From Flavobacterium bizetiae (GTDB lineage: Bacteria; Bacteroidota; Bacteroidia; Flavobacteriales; Flavobacteriaceae): a DNA stretch of 35,545 bases. A program made the translations under genes and the position numbers. The notes beneath the pieces were generated by a model, which saw only the letters and a program-made list of their open reading frames with translations, made no database searches and was not told the DNA's origin. The stretch is taken from assembly GCF_902804475.1 (NCBI RefSeq), contig NZ_CADCSU010000090.1:1-35545 (forward strand), given 5' to 3'. Shown piece by piece: positions 23,753 to 31,323 of this stretch; the first letter of the stretch is position 1, and the number at the start of each line of letters is the position of its first letter.

Positions 23753-24508
23753 CTATTTCCTATTCGCATTGATTGCCTGCAAAGCATTTTCCGGCGAAGA
23801 AAGATATAATTTATAAAAATCGGCTGTGGCGCCAACGTGAATTTCGTAGGTTTCGGTTTCAAGGGCTTTTTTAAGATCTAAAGCCACTTGTTCCGGGCTG
23901 ATGCCATTTTCTCCACCAATCGATTTAGAAAATTCGGTATTTACTAAAGGAGGCATCAATTCAAAAACCTTTACCAACGGTCGTTTCTCGTGCTTTTCGA
24001 GAGAAACTCTTAATACCTGAGAATAGGAGTGAAGCGCTGCTTTGCTTACCGCATAACCCGGAAGCGTATATCCCGGAGAAAAAGCAGCAATAGACGAAAC
24101 ATTTACAAAAGCAGCTTCGGGTTGTTTTTGAAGCAAAGGCAATAACTTTTCGGTTAGCCTTACAATCGAAAGATAATTGGTCAGGATTTCTTCACTGGCT
24201 TTTTCGAAGGCATTGGCATTTTCATCCGTTAATTTAAAATAATGGGCTAAACCAGCATTATTAATGACAATATTAAGGTTGGGGAAATCTTCATTTAAGT
24301 GTTTGGTTAGTTTTGACACATCAGCATCGCTGTTAATATCAGAAACTATTCCGGTTACATTTTTTAAACTCAAAACTGCTTTTTCGAGTTTTTCGGCATT
24401 TCTTCCTGTAATAATTACTTTATTATCTGCAGAAAATAGTTTGGCAATCTCGTATCCAATTCCTGATCCTCCGCCAGTAATTAGAATGGTGTTGTTTGAA
24501 GTTTTCAT
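23753..24508 (-). CDS. Short-chain dehydrogenase/reductase, DltE-like
   Basis: An NAD(P)-dependent oxidoreductase of 251 aa with the classical SDR motifs: the cofactor loop TGGGSGIG (residues 11-18), NNAG (83-86), Ser139 in VNVSSIAAF and the catalytic pair Tyr152-x3-Lys156 in GYAVSKAAL. The C-terminal region (PEQVALDLKKALETETYEIH) resembles DltE/YvaG-type members annotated near cell-wall or lipid genes. The true substrate cannot be predicted. No partner gene is close; it is convergent with the membrane-protein gene and separated from the lpdA gene by a REP-like element. Confidence 0.88.
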   Translation of the reverse strand: MKTSNNTILITGGGSGIGYEIAKLFSADNKVIITGRNAEKLEKAVLSLKNVTGIVSDINSDADVSKLTKHLNEDFPNLNIVINNAGLAHYFKLTDENANAFEKASEEILTNYLSIVRLTEKLLPLLQKQPEAAFVNVSSIAAFSPGYTLPGYAVSKAALHSYSQVLRVSLEKHEKRPLVKVFELMPPLVNTEFSKSIGGENGISPEQVALDLKKALETETYEIHVGATADFYKLYLSSPENALQAINANRK

Positions 24509-24563
24509 TTTTGGTAAGATGTTTTTGTGAACTATAAAATGTTTTTACATAAGATTTATTTTG

Positions 24564-24656
24564 AAAATGAGTGTCCTAGCCCTGATAGAAGCGGTATCCT
24601 TTTGTGGCGTGGTTCGCCACAAAAGATACAAGTGGATAGCAGGAAATAGCTCCTGA
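24564..24656 (+). repeat. REP-like hairpin element, copy 3
   Basis: The perfect 11-bp inner stem CTTTTGTGGCG/CGCCACAAAAG with loop TGGTT (24599-24625) lies between the outer arms CCTAGCCCTGATAGAAG and GGATAGCAGGAAATAGCTCC. It has the same orientation as copy 2 and stands alone, without the rest of the composite element. Confidence 0.85.
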
Positions 24657-24680
24657 TTCAACTTCTAATTTTTATTTAAG

Positions 24681-24719
24681 AACTCTAGATTGGAATTTAG
24701 AATTTTAAAATTTAGAGTT
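24681..24719 (-). terminator. Weak terminator hairpin after lpdA
   Basis: On the minus strand, AACTCTAAATT pairs with AATCTAGAGTT (one mismatch) right at the lpdA stop, followed by an AT-rich stretch without a long T-run. Confidence 0.45.
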
Positions 24720-26125
24720 TAAATATTTATAGCTCCTTGCCCGGATGCAATCATATAAGCCTCTTTGAGGGTTTCGGAGTAAGTTGGATGCGCATACGAA
24801 ATTCTAAACATATCTTCGTCTGTAACTTCATATTCCATGCCTATAACGCCTTGTGCAATTAGATCTGCGGCTCGTGGGCCGATGATGTGCATGCCTAAAA
24901 GTTCGCCATATTTAGGATCTGAAAGTACTTTTGAGAAACCGTCTTTTTCTAATGCCGCTCTAGCTCTGGCGCTTGCCGAAAACGGAAATTTACCTACACG
25001 ATATTCAATTCCTTTTTCTTTTAGTTCTTCTTCGGTATAGCCTACAGATGCTACTTCTGGCCAGGTATAAACAACGCCGGGAATTAATTTGTAATTGATA
25101 TGCGGTTTTTGGCCGTTGATGGTTTCGGCGACAAAAATGCCTTCTTCTTCGGCTTTATGGGCAAGCATGGCACCGGCAACAACATCGCCAATGGCATAAA
25201 TATTTTCGGCTTTGGTTTGGAGTTTTTCGTTGGTTACAATTCGGCCTTTAGAGTCGAGTTCTATTGCGGTATTCTCTAAACAGAGACCTTCTGTGTAAGG
25301 TTTTCTACCTACGGCAACAAGACAATAATCGGCTGTAATTTCCTGAGGATTATTTGAGGCATCCAGAAAATTAACGGTTGCATTTTTGCCATTATTTTTG
25401 GCTGATTGTACTTTATGGCTCAGTAAAATTTTGATGTTTTGTTTAGAGAATATCTTTTTGAGTTCTTTCCCTAAATCTTTGTCCATTGTTGGAATCAGGC
25501 TGTCGAAATATTCGATTATAGTAACTTCTACACCAATTCGGGCATAAATTGAAGCCATTTCGACACCAATTACGCCACCGCCAATAATGACCATGCTTTT
25601 GGGTTTATCAGGAAGCGAAAGTGCTTCGGTTGAAGTTATAATGCGTTTTTTATCTATTTCAACTCCCGGAATAGTTGCCGGTTTTGAGCCTGTAGCAATA
25701 ATATAGTAGGTTGCAGAAATCGTTGATGAGGTACCATCTGTTGCTTTTACGCTAATTTCCTTATCGCTTAAAAAAGAGGCAAATCCTTCAAAAACTTCGA
25801 TTTTATTCTTTTTCATTAAAAAGTTCAATCCGGCAATGTTTTGCTCGACAACTTCGGTTTTTCTTTTGATGAATTGAGGAAAATCAAGACTTAATTTTCC
25901 TGTTATGATGCCGTGTGTAGCAAATTTGGTTGCGGCTTGGTGATAATGTTCTGTACTGTCAAGAAGTGCTTTTGTGGGAATGCAGCCAACATTGGTGCAA
26001 GTGCCGCCTAATGCTTTGTATTTTTCGACGATAGCGGTTTTATAACCCAATTGCGAACAGCGAATAGCCGATGCATATCCGCCAGGTCCGGAACCAATAA
26101 CAATGATATCAAACTTTGTTTCCAT
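24719..26125 (-). CDS. lpdA: Dihydrolipoyl dehydrogenase (E3)
   Basis: FAD-dependent cytoplasmic enzyme that reoxidises dihydrolipoamide in 2-oxoacid dehydrogenase complexes or the glycine cleavage system, producing NADH. The 468-aa protein has the FAD loop GSGPGG (11-16), the redox-active disulfide Cys43/Cys48 in LGGTCTNVGCIPTKALLD, a second GGGVIGVE nucleotide-binding loop and IYAIGDVV for FAD. The C-terminal catalytic dyad His446/Glu451 is in HPTYSETLKEAY. All active-site residues are intact. It stands alone, with no E1, E2 or glycine-cleavage gene beside it, so it is probably a shared or second E3 of the genome. Confidence 0.95.
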   Translation of the reverse strand: METKFDIIVIGSGPGGYASAIRCSQLGYKTAIVEKYKALGGTCTNVGCIPTKALLDSTEHYHQAATKFATHGIITGKLSLDFPQFIKRKTEVVEQNIAGLNFLMKKNKIEVFEGFASFLSDKEISVKATDGTSSTISATYYIIATGSKPATIPGVEIDKKRIITSTEALSLPDKPKSMVIIGGGVIGVEMASIYARIGVEVTIIEYFDSLIPTMDKDLGKELKKIFSKQNIKILLSHKVQSAKNNGKNATVNFLDASNNPQEITADYCLVAVGRKPYTEGLCLENTAIELDSKGRIVTNEKLQTKAENIYAIGDVVAGAMLAHKAEEEGIFVAETINGQKPHINYKLIPGVVYTWPEVASVGYTEEELKEKGIEYRVGKFPFSASARARAALEKDGFSKVLSDPKYGELLGMHIIGPRAADLIAQGVIGMEYEVTDEDMFRISYAHPTYSETLKEAYMIASGQGAINI

Positions 26126-26295
26126 AGAATAAAAAATTAGTTATGTTTTCGAAAGAACGACGAAATCCCAATAATTGCTGAGATAAAATAAGCCAAATGG
26201 GATCTCGTTTAAGTCCTTGAAATATAAGGAATTATATTTTATTACGGAAGATAATCAGAGTAATTTTATTGGTTAATGTATTGAAGCACTGTTGT

Positions 26296-26799
26296 TTAAA
26301 AAGCGATTCCAAACTGAAAACCAACTGTAAAAGTGGCCGGATGATCATTACCAAACCGAACCGGAAGCGGAACGGCGACAAAATAACTGCAATTATCGCT
26401 TTTTATAATGGTTTTGTTTAAAACAGGCGTAAAGCCATATCTTCCGCTGCTTTCGAAAGCGGCTCTTCCGGCAAAAGTGTAGCCATGACCCAACGCGACT
26501 AAAATTCCCGGATGAAATAAAATATTGGTTACTTTATCGTGTCCGTCTTCGGCTTTTATATTGGGAACAATTTCAAAAGAGAAACCTATTTTTGAGCTTT
26601 TCCAAATGTTTATTCCGGTGGGGAAACCAACGGCATAATAATCTCTGAAATTCAGATTCGTTTGTTCGTTGCTAACCGTTACAATAGGATGCAAAATACC
26701 AAAATAGCCTGTGATTTTGGGGTATGTGGTTTGAGCAAATGCAGTTGTATTGATTGCTGCTAATAAGGCAATAATAAAAAAGGGTTTTAATACATTCAT
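26296..26799 (-). CDS. Small exported barrel-like protein
   Basis: A 167-aa protein with signal peptide MNVLKPFFIIALLAAINTTAFAQ. The mature part alternates short hydrophobic strands (ITGYFGILHPIVTVS, KIGFSFEIVPNI, YTFAGRAAFESSGRYGFTP) and ends in phenylalanine (FTVGFQFGIAF), the pattern of a small outer-membrane barrel. No named family is recognised. It lies 58 nt after the ChrB-AraC fusion gene on the same strand, with no terminator seen between them, so it may be the last gene of that operon or its regulatory target. Confidence 0.7.
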   Translation of the reverse strand: MNVLKPFFIIALLAAINTTAFAQTTYPKITGYFGILHPIVTVSNEQTNLNFRDYYAVGFPTGINIWKSSKIGFSFEIVPNIKAEDGHDKVTNILFHPGILVALGHGYTFAGRAAFESSGRYGFTPVLNKTIIKSDNCSYFVAVPLPVRFGNDHPATFTVGFQFGIAF

Positions 26800-26857
26800 G
26801 ATAGTTTGGTTTTAGAAAAAACAAAACTATCTTAACTTCATGACGGGTAATAGAATG

Positions 26858-27724
26858 CTATTTACCTTTTGTATCTGAATTACTTTTTCGGGCATTTTTT
26901 CGATACGAAGAAGGATTCTTACCTGTATGTAATTTGAATATTCTGGTAAAGTGACTTTGATCTGAAAACCCCGTCATATAAGCAATTTCGGTAAGTGTAT
27001 AAGTCGAATGTTGGATGAGATTTATGGCTTTTTCGATGCGTAATTTTCTAACGTATTCTCCAAAATTTAAATCTTCAAAATATTTTGAAAACTCACGGGA
27101 CAGGTAAGAAGGATTAAGTTCTAAATCATTAGAGATTTTCTTTAAATCAAAAGTAAACTGCGCATCTATTTGATCCTGAATAATTTCTTTTAAATCCTTA
27201 ACCCACGAAGGCGTTTTTTGATTTGATTTTTTTTCGCTTAAAAACTTATTGTAAACTTCGTGCAGTAAATTCTCAAACGGACTATTTTGTAAATGATTTT
27301 GATTGTAAAGATGTGTCGCCCAGCTGTAAAGCGCGTCGTAAATCACGATTCCGTTTTTAAGTAATTCGGAATCGTTTGTAATATTATGCGAAAGTCCAGC
27401 CGAAATTGCCCAAAGACCGGCAGATTCTTTGGCAATATCATGCTTGTCCGTATCAGCGCCACGAACGATTTTAGACATTATTAAAACTGCGGGATCTTTT
27501 ATTTGATATTTTTTTACAATATAATCAAAAGTACATTCGTCATTATAGTGCGTAAATTCTACTCCCGGAATATCAAACGGAATGGCGTCTAATTCTTTAG
27601 ACTTGGCCATAACCTGATCAAACGGAACGTAAATAAATTCCGCTTCGGTATCTACAAATTTTTGGATTAACCAGGGACATGCAATTCTGTCAATTTTAGG
27701 CCTTTCTCTGGTAATCCATTTCAT
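26858..27724 (-). CDS. ChrB C-terminal-like domain fused to an AraC-type DNA-binding domain
   Basis: A two-domain protein of 288 aa. Residues 1 to about 140 match the ChrB C-terminal domain linked to chromate resistance: KWITRERPKIDRIACPWLIQ with Cys16, IPFDIPGVEFTHYNDECTFD with His59 and Cys64, and KIVRGADTDKHD. Residues from about 170 to 280 are an AraC/XylS double helix-turn-helix: LNPSYLSREFSKYF, then LTEIAYMTGFSDQSHFTRIF and the end motif HTGKNPSSYRK. There is no signal peptide, so it is cytoplasmic. By inference the ChrB-type half acts as a sensor, possibly metal- or oxyanion-binding, for a transcription factor. No chrA chromate transporter is nearby. It sits 34 nt after an unknown 129-aa gene and before a small barrel gene. 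Confidence 0.85.
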   Translation of the reverse strand: MKWITRERPKIDRIACPWLIQKFVDTEAEFIYVPFDQVMAKSKELDAIPFDIPGVEFTHYNDECTFDYIVKKYQIKDPAVLIMSKIVRGADTDKHDIAKESAGLWAISAGLSHNITNDSELLKNGIVIYDALYSWATHLYNQNHLQNSPFENLLHEVYNKFLSEKKSNQKTPSWVKDLKEIIQDQIDAQFTFDLKKISNDLELNPSYLSREFSKYFEDLNFGEYVRKLRIEKAINLIQHSTYTLTEIAYMTGFSDQSHFTRIFKLHTGKNPSSYRKNARKSNSDTKGK

Positions 27725-27758
27725 CTTGATTATGATTTACTATTACGATCAAAAATAA

Positions 27759-28148
27759 TCAATTTAATCTTTCAGCATTGTTTCGTACGCCTCCAAAACT
27801 AGTTTTTAGTAATTCTCTCACCTGAAATTGTGTTTTGTTTCGGGTAATATTATCCCATTCCTTAAAATCAAAAATATGAATTTCTTTGGCATTTGGGTTC
27901 GTCACAAACGAAAGTCTGGCAATCGAATATTTATAATATTTTAGTTCGTGCGATATATGTCTGTTAGGTACAACAACAAGAATTGTTTCCCATTTAAGGA
28001 AATCTGCCGCTGCAGAAATATCTTCTCTTCCGGCTAAACCCAATGAATCAAAAAAAGCAATTATTTTTTGATCATTTAGTTTGTCAATTTTTTGATCAAT
28101 GCGCTTAATAGTGTTAAGAAGCGTATTTTCGTCTTTTATAACACTCAT
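27759..28148 (-). CDS. Hypothetical protein, first gene of the ChrB-AraC operon
   Basis: A 129-aa soluble protein that is not recognised. The N-terminal 30 residues are a charged helix (LLNTIKRIDQKIDKLNDQ). The middle has an alpha/beta flavour (WETILVVVPNRHISHELKYY, EIHIFDFKEW), and the C-terminal helix ends in LLKTSFGGVRNNAERLN. There is no signal peptide or membrane segment. It is 34 nt upstream of the fusion regulator on the same strand, so the two are almost certainly co-transcribed. Amino-acid composition and length are consistent with a genuine gene. Confidence 0.7.
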   Translation of the reverse strand: MSVIKDENTLLNTIKRIDQKIDKLNDQKIIAFFDSLGLAGREDISAAADFLKWETILVVVPNRHISHELKYYKYSIARLSFVTNPNAKEIHIFDFKEWDNITRNKTQFQVRELLKTSFGGVRNNAERLN

Positions 28149-28257
28149 ACTTGTACTCTTTTAATTGAATTTTAAGATAAAATTACATTAAAACAGAATC
28201 ATTTAATAAAGTAAAGCCCATAGAATGATTCTAAATTTTTAATGCCTACTTTTCCAC

Positions 28258-28275
28258 TATAGTTACGAAACTATA
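28258..28275. promoter_or_regulatory. Inverted repeat TATAGTT-ACGA-AACTATA, candidate operator
   Basis: Perfect 7-bp arms with a 4-nt centre, placed in the 212-bp region between the divergent minus-strand operon and the GH2 gene. The protein that would bind is unknown. Confidence 0.45.
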
Positions 28276-28360
28276 TACGATTAGGTTTTGATAAAATACT
28301 ATTATATTAAATGTATTGAAAATCTTATTTTTATCGCTACTAGCTAACCATTTTATATTT

Positions 28361-31192
28361 ATGAAAACTATTTCTCTCAAAGAAATTCTGTTGCATTTTA
28401 TTGTTTTAATTTCGATGGGTTCATTCGCTCAAAACCAGTCAGATCGTGAATTAATTGTAATTGATAAGGACTGGCGTTTTGCGTTTGGACATTTATACGA
28501 TACTCAAAAAGATTTTGGCCATGCCGAAGGTTATTTTTCTTATTTAGCAAAAACGGGTTTTGGTGATGGTCCCGCAGCGCCAGGATTTGATGATCGTGCG
28601 TGGCGAAAACTCGATCTTCCGCATGATTGGGCAGTGGAGCAGGGTTTTAGCGAAAAAGCAAGTTATAGTCATGGATTTAAAACTTCTGGAAAAGGTTTTC
28701 CGGAAAAAAGTATTGGCTGGTATAGAAAGAAAATCAACATTTCGCAAAACGATCAGGGGAAAATTATTTCCTTAAAATTTGATGGAGTTTTTAGAAATTC
28801 GAAAGTGTTTTTCAACGGACATTTCCTCGGAACAGAAGAAAGCGGTTATAATGGTTTTGAATATGATGTTACGGCTTATGTAAATTATGACGGCGAAAAT
28901 ACGATTGTAGTTCGTGCCGATGCTTCGATGGAAGAAGGCTGGTTTTATGAAGGCGCAGGAATTTACAGACACGTTTATCTGCAAAAAAGTAATCAGTTGC
29001 ACGTAATCCAAAACGGAACGTATGTAACTTCTGAAATTCAGGATAATAATGCCGAAGTAACCGCTGAAGTTACAATTGAAAACAAAGGAAATTTTAAAGG
29101 AAATATTGAAATTATACAAACCATTTTTGATCCTTCCGGAAAACAAGTGAGCAATATTACTGAAAATATTTTGGCGCCTGATTTTTATAAAACAGTAAAA
29201 AATACTTCAAAAATAAAAGTCAGCAATCCGTTATTATGGGATCTTGATGCGCCAAATTTGTATCGTTTGCTTACGCAGATCAAACAAGAAGGAAAAATTA
29301 CAGATAGTTATGAAACTAATTTTGGGATAAGAACGATTAAGTTCGATCCTGAAAATGGTTTTTTCCTTAACGGAAAATCAATCAAACTAAAAGGAACAAA
29401 TAATCATCAGGATCATGCCGGAATAGGAGCTGCTTTGCCTGATGAATTACAATATTATCGCATAAAAAAGCTTAAAGAAATGGGATCGAATGCGTATCGT
29501 TGCTCGCACAATCCGCCAACTCCGGAATTGCTGGATGCCTGCGATAAGTTAGGAATGCTGGTAATTGATGAAACTCGTTTAATGGGAATTAACGACTATC
29601 ATTTGAATGATTTAAAACGCCTGATTGAACGCGATCGCAATCATCCGAGTATCTTTTGCTGGTCTGTAGGAAATGAAGAATGGAATATTGAAGGCGGAAT
29701 TGTGGGCGAACGGATTACCAATATAATGCAGGGATTTAGCAAAAGCATTGATCCTACAAGACCTGTAACGGTTGGGATAAGCAGCGGTTTTAAAAGCGGA
29801 ATCTCCTCTGTTGTAGAAATTATGGGCTATAATTATATGGGAAATGGGGATATCGATGCTCATAGAAATGCCTTTAAAAATCAACCTGGAATGGGAACAG
29901 AGGAAGGTTCGACTTTTGCAACGCGAGGTATTTATTTTACAGATGATGCCAAGCATTATCAAAGTGCTTACGACAAAAAACCGCGTCCTACTTTTTACAG
30001 TATCGAAGAAGGCTGGAAGTTTTATGCCGAACGCCCATATCTAGCCGGAATGTTTATCTGGACAGGTTTTGATTATCGCGGAGAACCAACGCCTTACGGT
30101 TGGCCATCGGTTACGTCTTATTTTGGAATGATGGATGTTTGCGGTTTCCCGAAAGACAATGTTTTCTATTTGAAATCCTGGTGGGGAAATGAACCTGTTT
30201 TGCATCTTTTGCCACACTGGAACTGGAGCGGAATGGAAGGAAAAGAAATTGATGTTTGGGCGTATTCGAACTGTGATGAGGTAGAACTTTTCCTGAATAA
30301 AAAGAGCTTAGGCAAAAAGAAAATGGAGCAATACGGCCATTTAGAATGGAAAGTAAAATATGCACCCGGAACTCTTGAAGCAATTGGATATAAAAACGAT
30401 AAAAAGATCCTTACGGAGATTCAAAAAACAACCGGAAATCCGGAAAATATAAAACTTTCTGTCGATAAAGAAAATCCTTCAAATGGAAATGTTGCTGTGA
30501 TAACGGTCGAAGTTACAGACAAAAATGGACTTCATGTTCCAACGGCAAACAATGAAATTACATTTACCATAAAAGGCGGAAAAATTTTAGGAGTAGGAAA
30601 TGGCGATCCAACATCATTAGAAAAAGATCAGTTTATAGATGATATTCATCTTGTAGCCATAAGTAATTTTGAAGAAAGAAAACAACTTGTTGATGCTGCA
30701 AATCAGCCTGCTTTAGACGAACCAAATGCCTGGAAGGAAGCTTTTAAAGACAGAGATTATAAAAATCAGGCTTCGGCATATATTTACAGAGGAAAGTTTG
30801 AGTTGAAGAATAATGTACAAGCTAATATTGTCGATTTCTTTTATAAAAAAATTGGAGTAAACGAGTCTATTTTTGTAAACGGAAATTTAGTTAATGCAAG
30901 TTCAGAAGATTCTCAAAAGTACCATCTTGATAAAACCGTTTTAAAAGAAGGAACCAACGTTATTACCATAAGAGCTTCGCCTTTGCAAAAAGTAAAAGAC
31001 TGGGACGTGATGAACACAGATCCCGGAATTATCAGGATAATAACCCCATCAGAACCGTGGAAACGAAAATTGTTTAATGGTTACGCACAGATTATTATTC
31101 AAAAAGATGAAAATAATAGTGATGTTATTGTTTCGGCTTCCGCCAAAGGACTAAAAGCAGGTGTTTTGAGCGTTAGTCAGAAGAAAAAATAG
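28361..31192 (+). CDS. Glycoside hydrolase family 2 beta-galactosidase-like enzyme
   Basis: Exported glycosidase of 943 aa from the ATG at 28361, which gives a proper signal peptide (MKTISLKEILLHFIVLISMG, then SFAQ). An upstream in-frame TTG at 28316 is less likely. Order: jelly-roll sugar-binding domain (about 30-215; WRKLDLPHDWAVEQGF, GWYRKKINI), an immunoglobulin-like domain, and a TIM barrel with acid/base Glu439 in WSVGNEEWNIEG and nucleophile Glu514 in GMGTEEGSTFATRG. IWTGFDYRGEPTPYGWPS follows, then C-terminal beta domains with EVTDKNGLHVPTANNEITF (Big/Ig-like). Both catalytic glutamates are present. GalA-type beta-galactosidase is the closest family type, but substrate specificity is not proven. 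No SusC/SusD pair or other polysaccharide-utilisation gene is adjacent. Confidence 0.92.
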   Translation: MKTISLKEILLHFIVLISMGSFAQNQSDRELIVIDKDWRFAFGHLYDTQKDFGHAEGYFSYLAKTGFGDGPAAPGFDDRAWRKLDLPHDWAVEQGFSEKASYSHGFKTSGKGFPEKSIGWYRKKINISQNDQGKIISLKFDGVFRNSKVFFNGHFLGTEESGYNGFEYDVTAYVNYDGENTIVVRADASMEEGWFYEGAGIYRHVYLQKSNQLHVIQNGTYVTSEIQDNNAEVTAEVTIENKGNFKGNIEIIQTIFDPSGKQVSNITENILAPDFYKTVKNTSKIKVSNPLLWDLDAPNLYRLLTQIKQEGKITDSYETNFGIRTIKFDPENGFFLNGKSIKLKGTNNHQDHAGIGAALPDELQYYRIKKLKEMGSNAYRCSHNPPTPELLDACDKLGMLVIDETRLMGINDYHLNDLKRLIERDRNHPSIFCWSVGNEEWNIEGGIVGERITNIMQGFSKSIDPTRPVTVGISSGFKSGISSVVEIMGYNYMGNGDIDAHRNAFKNQPGMGTEEGSTFATRGIYFTDDAKHYQSAYDKKPRPTFYSIEEGWKFYAERPYLAGMFIWTGFDYRGEPTPYGWPSVTSYFGMMDVCGFPKDNVFYLKSWWGNEPVLHLLPHWNWSGMEGKEIDVWAYSNCDEVELFLNKKSLGKKKMEQYGHLEWKVKYAPGTLEAIGYKNDKKILTEIQKTTGNPENIKLSVDKENPSNGNVAVITVEVTDKNGLHVPTANNEITFTIKGGKILGVGNGDPTSLEKDQFIDDIHLVAISNFEERKQLVDAANQPALDEPNAWKEAFKDRDYKNQASAYIYRGKFELKNNVQANIVDFFYKKIGVNESIFVNGNLVNASSEDSQKYHLDKTVLKEGTNVITIRASPLQKVKDWDVMNTDPGIIRIITPSEPWKRKLFNGYAQIIIQKDENNSDVIVSASAKGLKAGVLSVSQKKK

Positions 31193-31204
31193 ATTTTAAA
31201 GTTT

Positions 31205-31318
31205 TGCCACTCCCGATAGCTATCGGGATTCACAGATTTAAAATGATTCTTTCATTATTTCGCTCATAAACATTAATTGAAATAAATCAGCTTAATCTGC
31301 GAAATCTGCGTTAAACTT
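31205..31318. repeat. CCCGATAGCTATCGGG palindrome with repeat words, between convergent genes
   Basis: TTTTGCCACT, the perfect 16-bp palindrome (31212-31227) and ATTCACAG are the reverse complement of the arrangement at 11146-11176. TTAATCTGCGAAATCTGCG near 31290 is another repeat word. It may end transcription of both the GH2 and MFS genes. Confidence 0.75.
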
Positions 31319-31323
31319 TATTA

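Noticed and set aside
26858..27724. Chromate resistance operon
   Set aside because: Only the ChrB-type domain is present; no ChrA transporter or other chromate gene lies in the window.
28316..28360. TTG start for the GH2 enzyme
   Set aside because: The ATG at 28361 gives a standard signal peptide; the added residues would place an extra segment before it.
28316..31192. Polysaccharide utilisation locus around the GH2 gene
   Set aside because: No SusC/SusD pair, sigma/anti-sigma or further glycosidase is adjacent; the GH3 gene is about 10 kb away.
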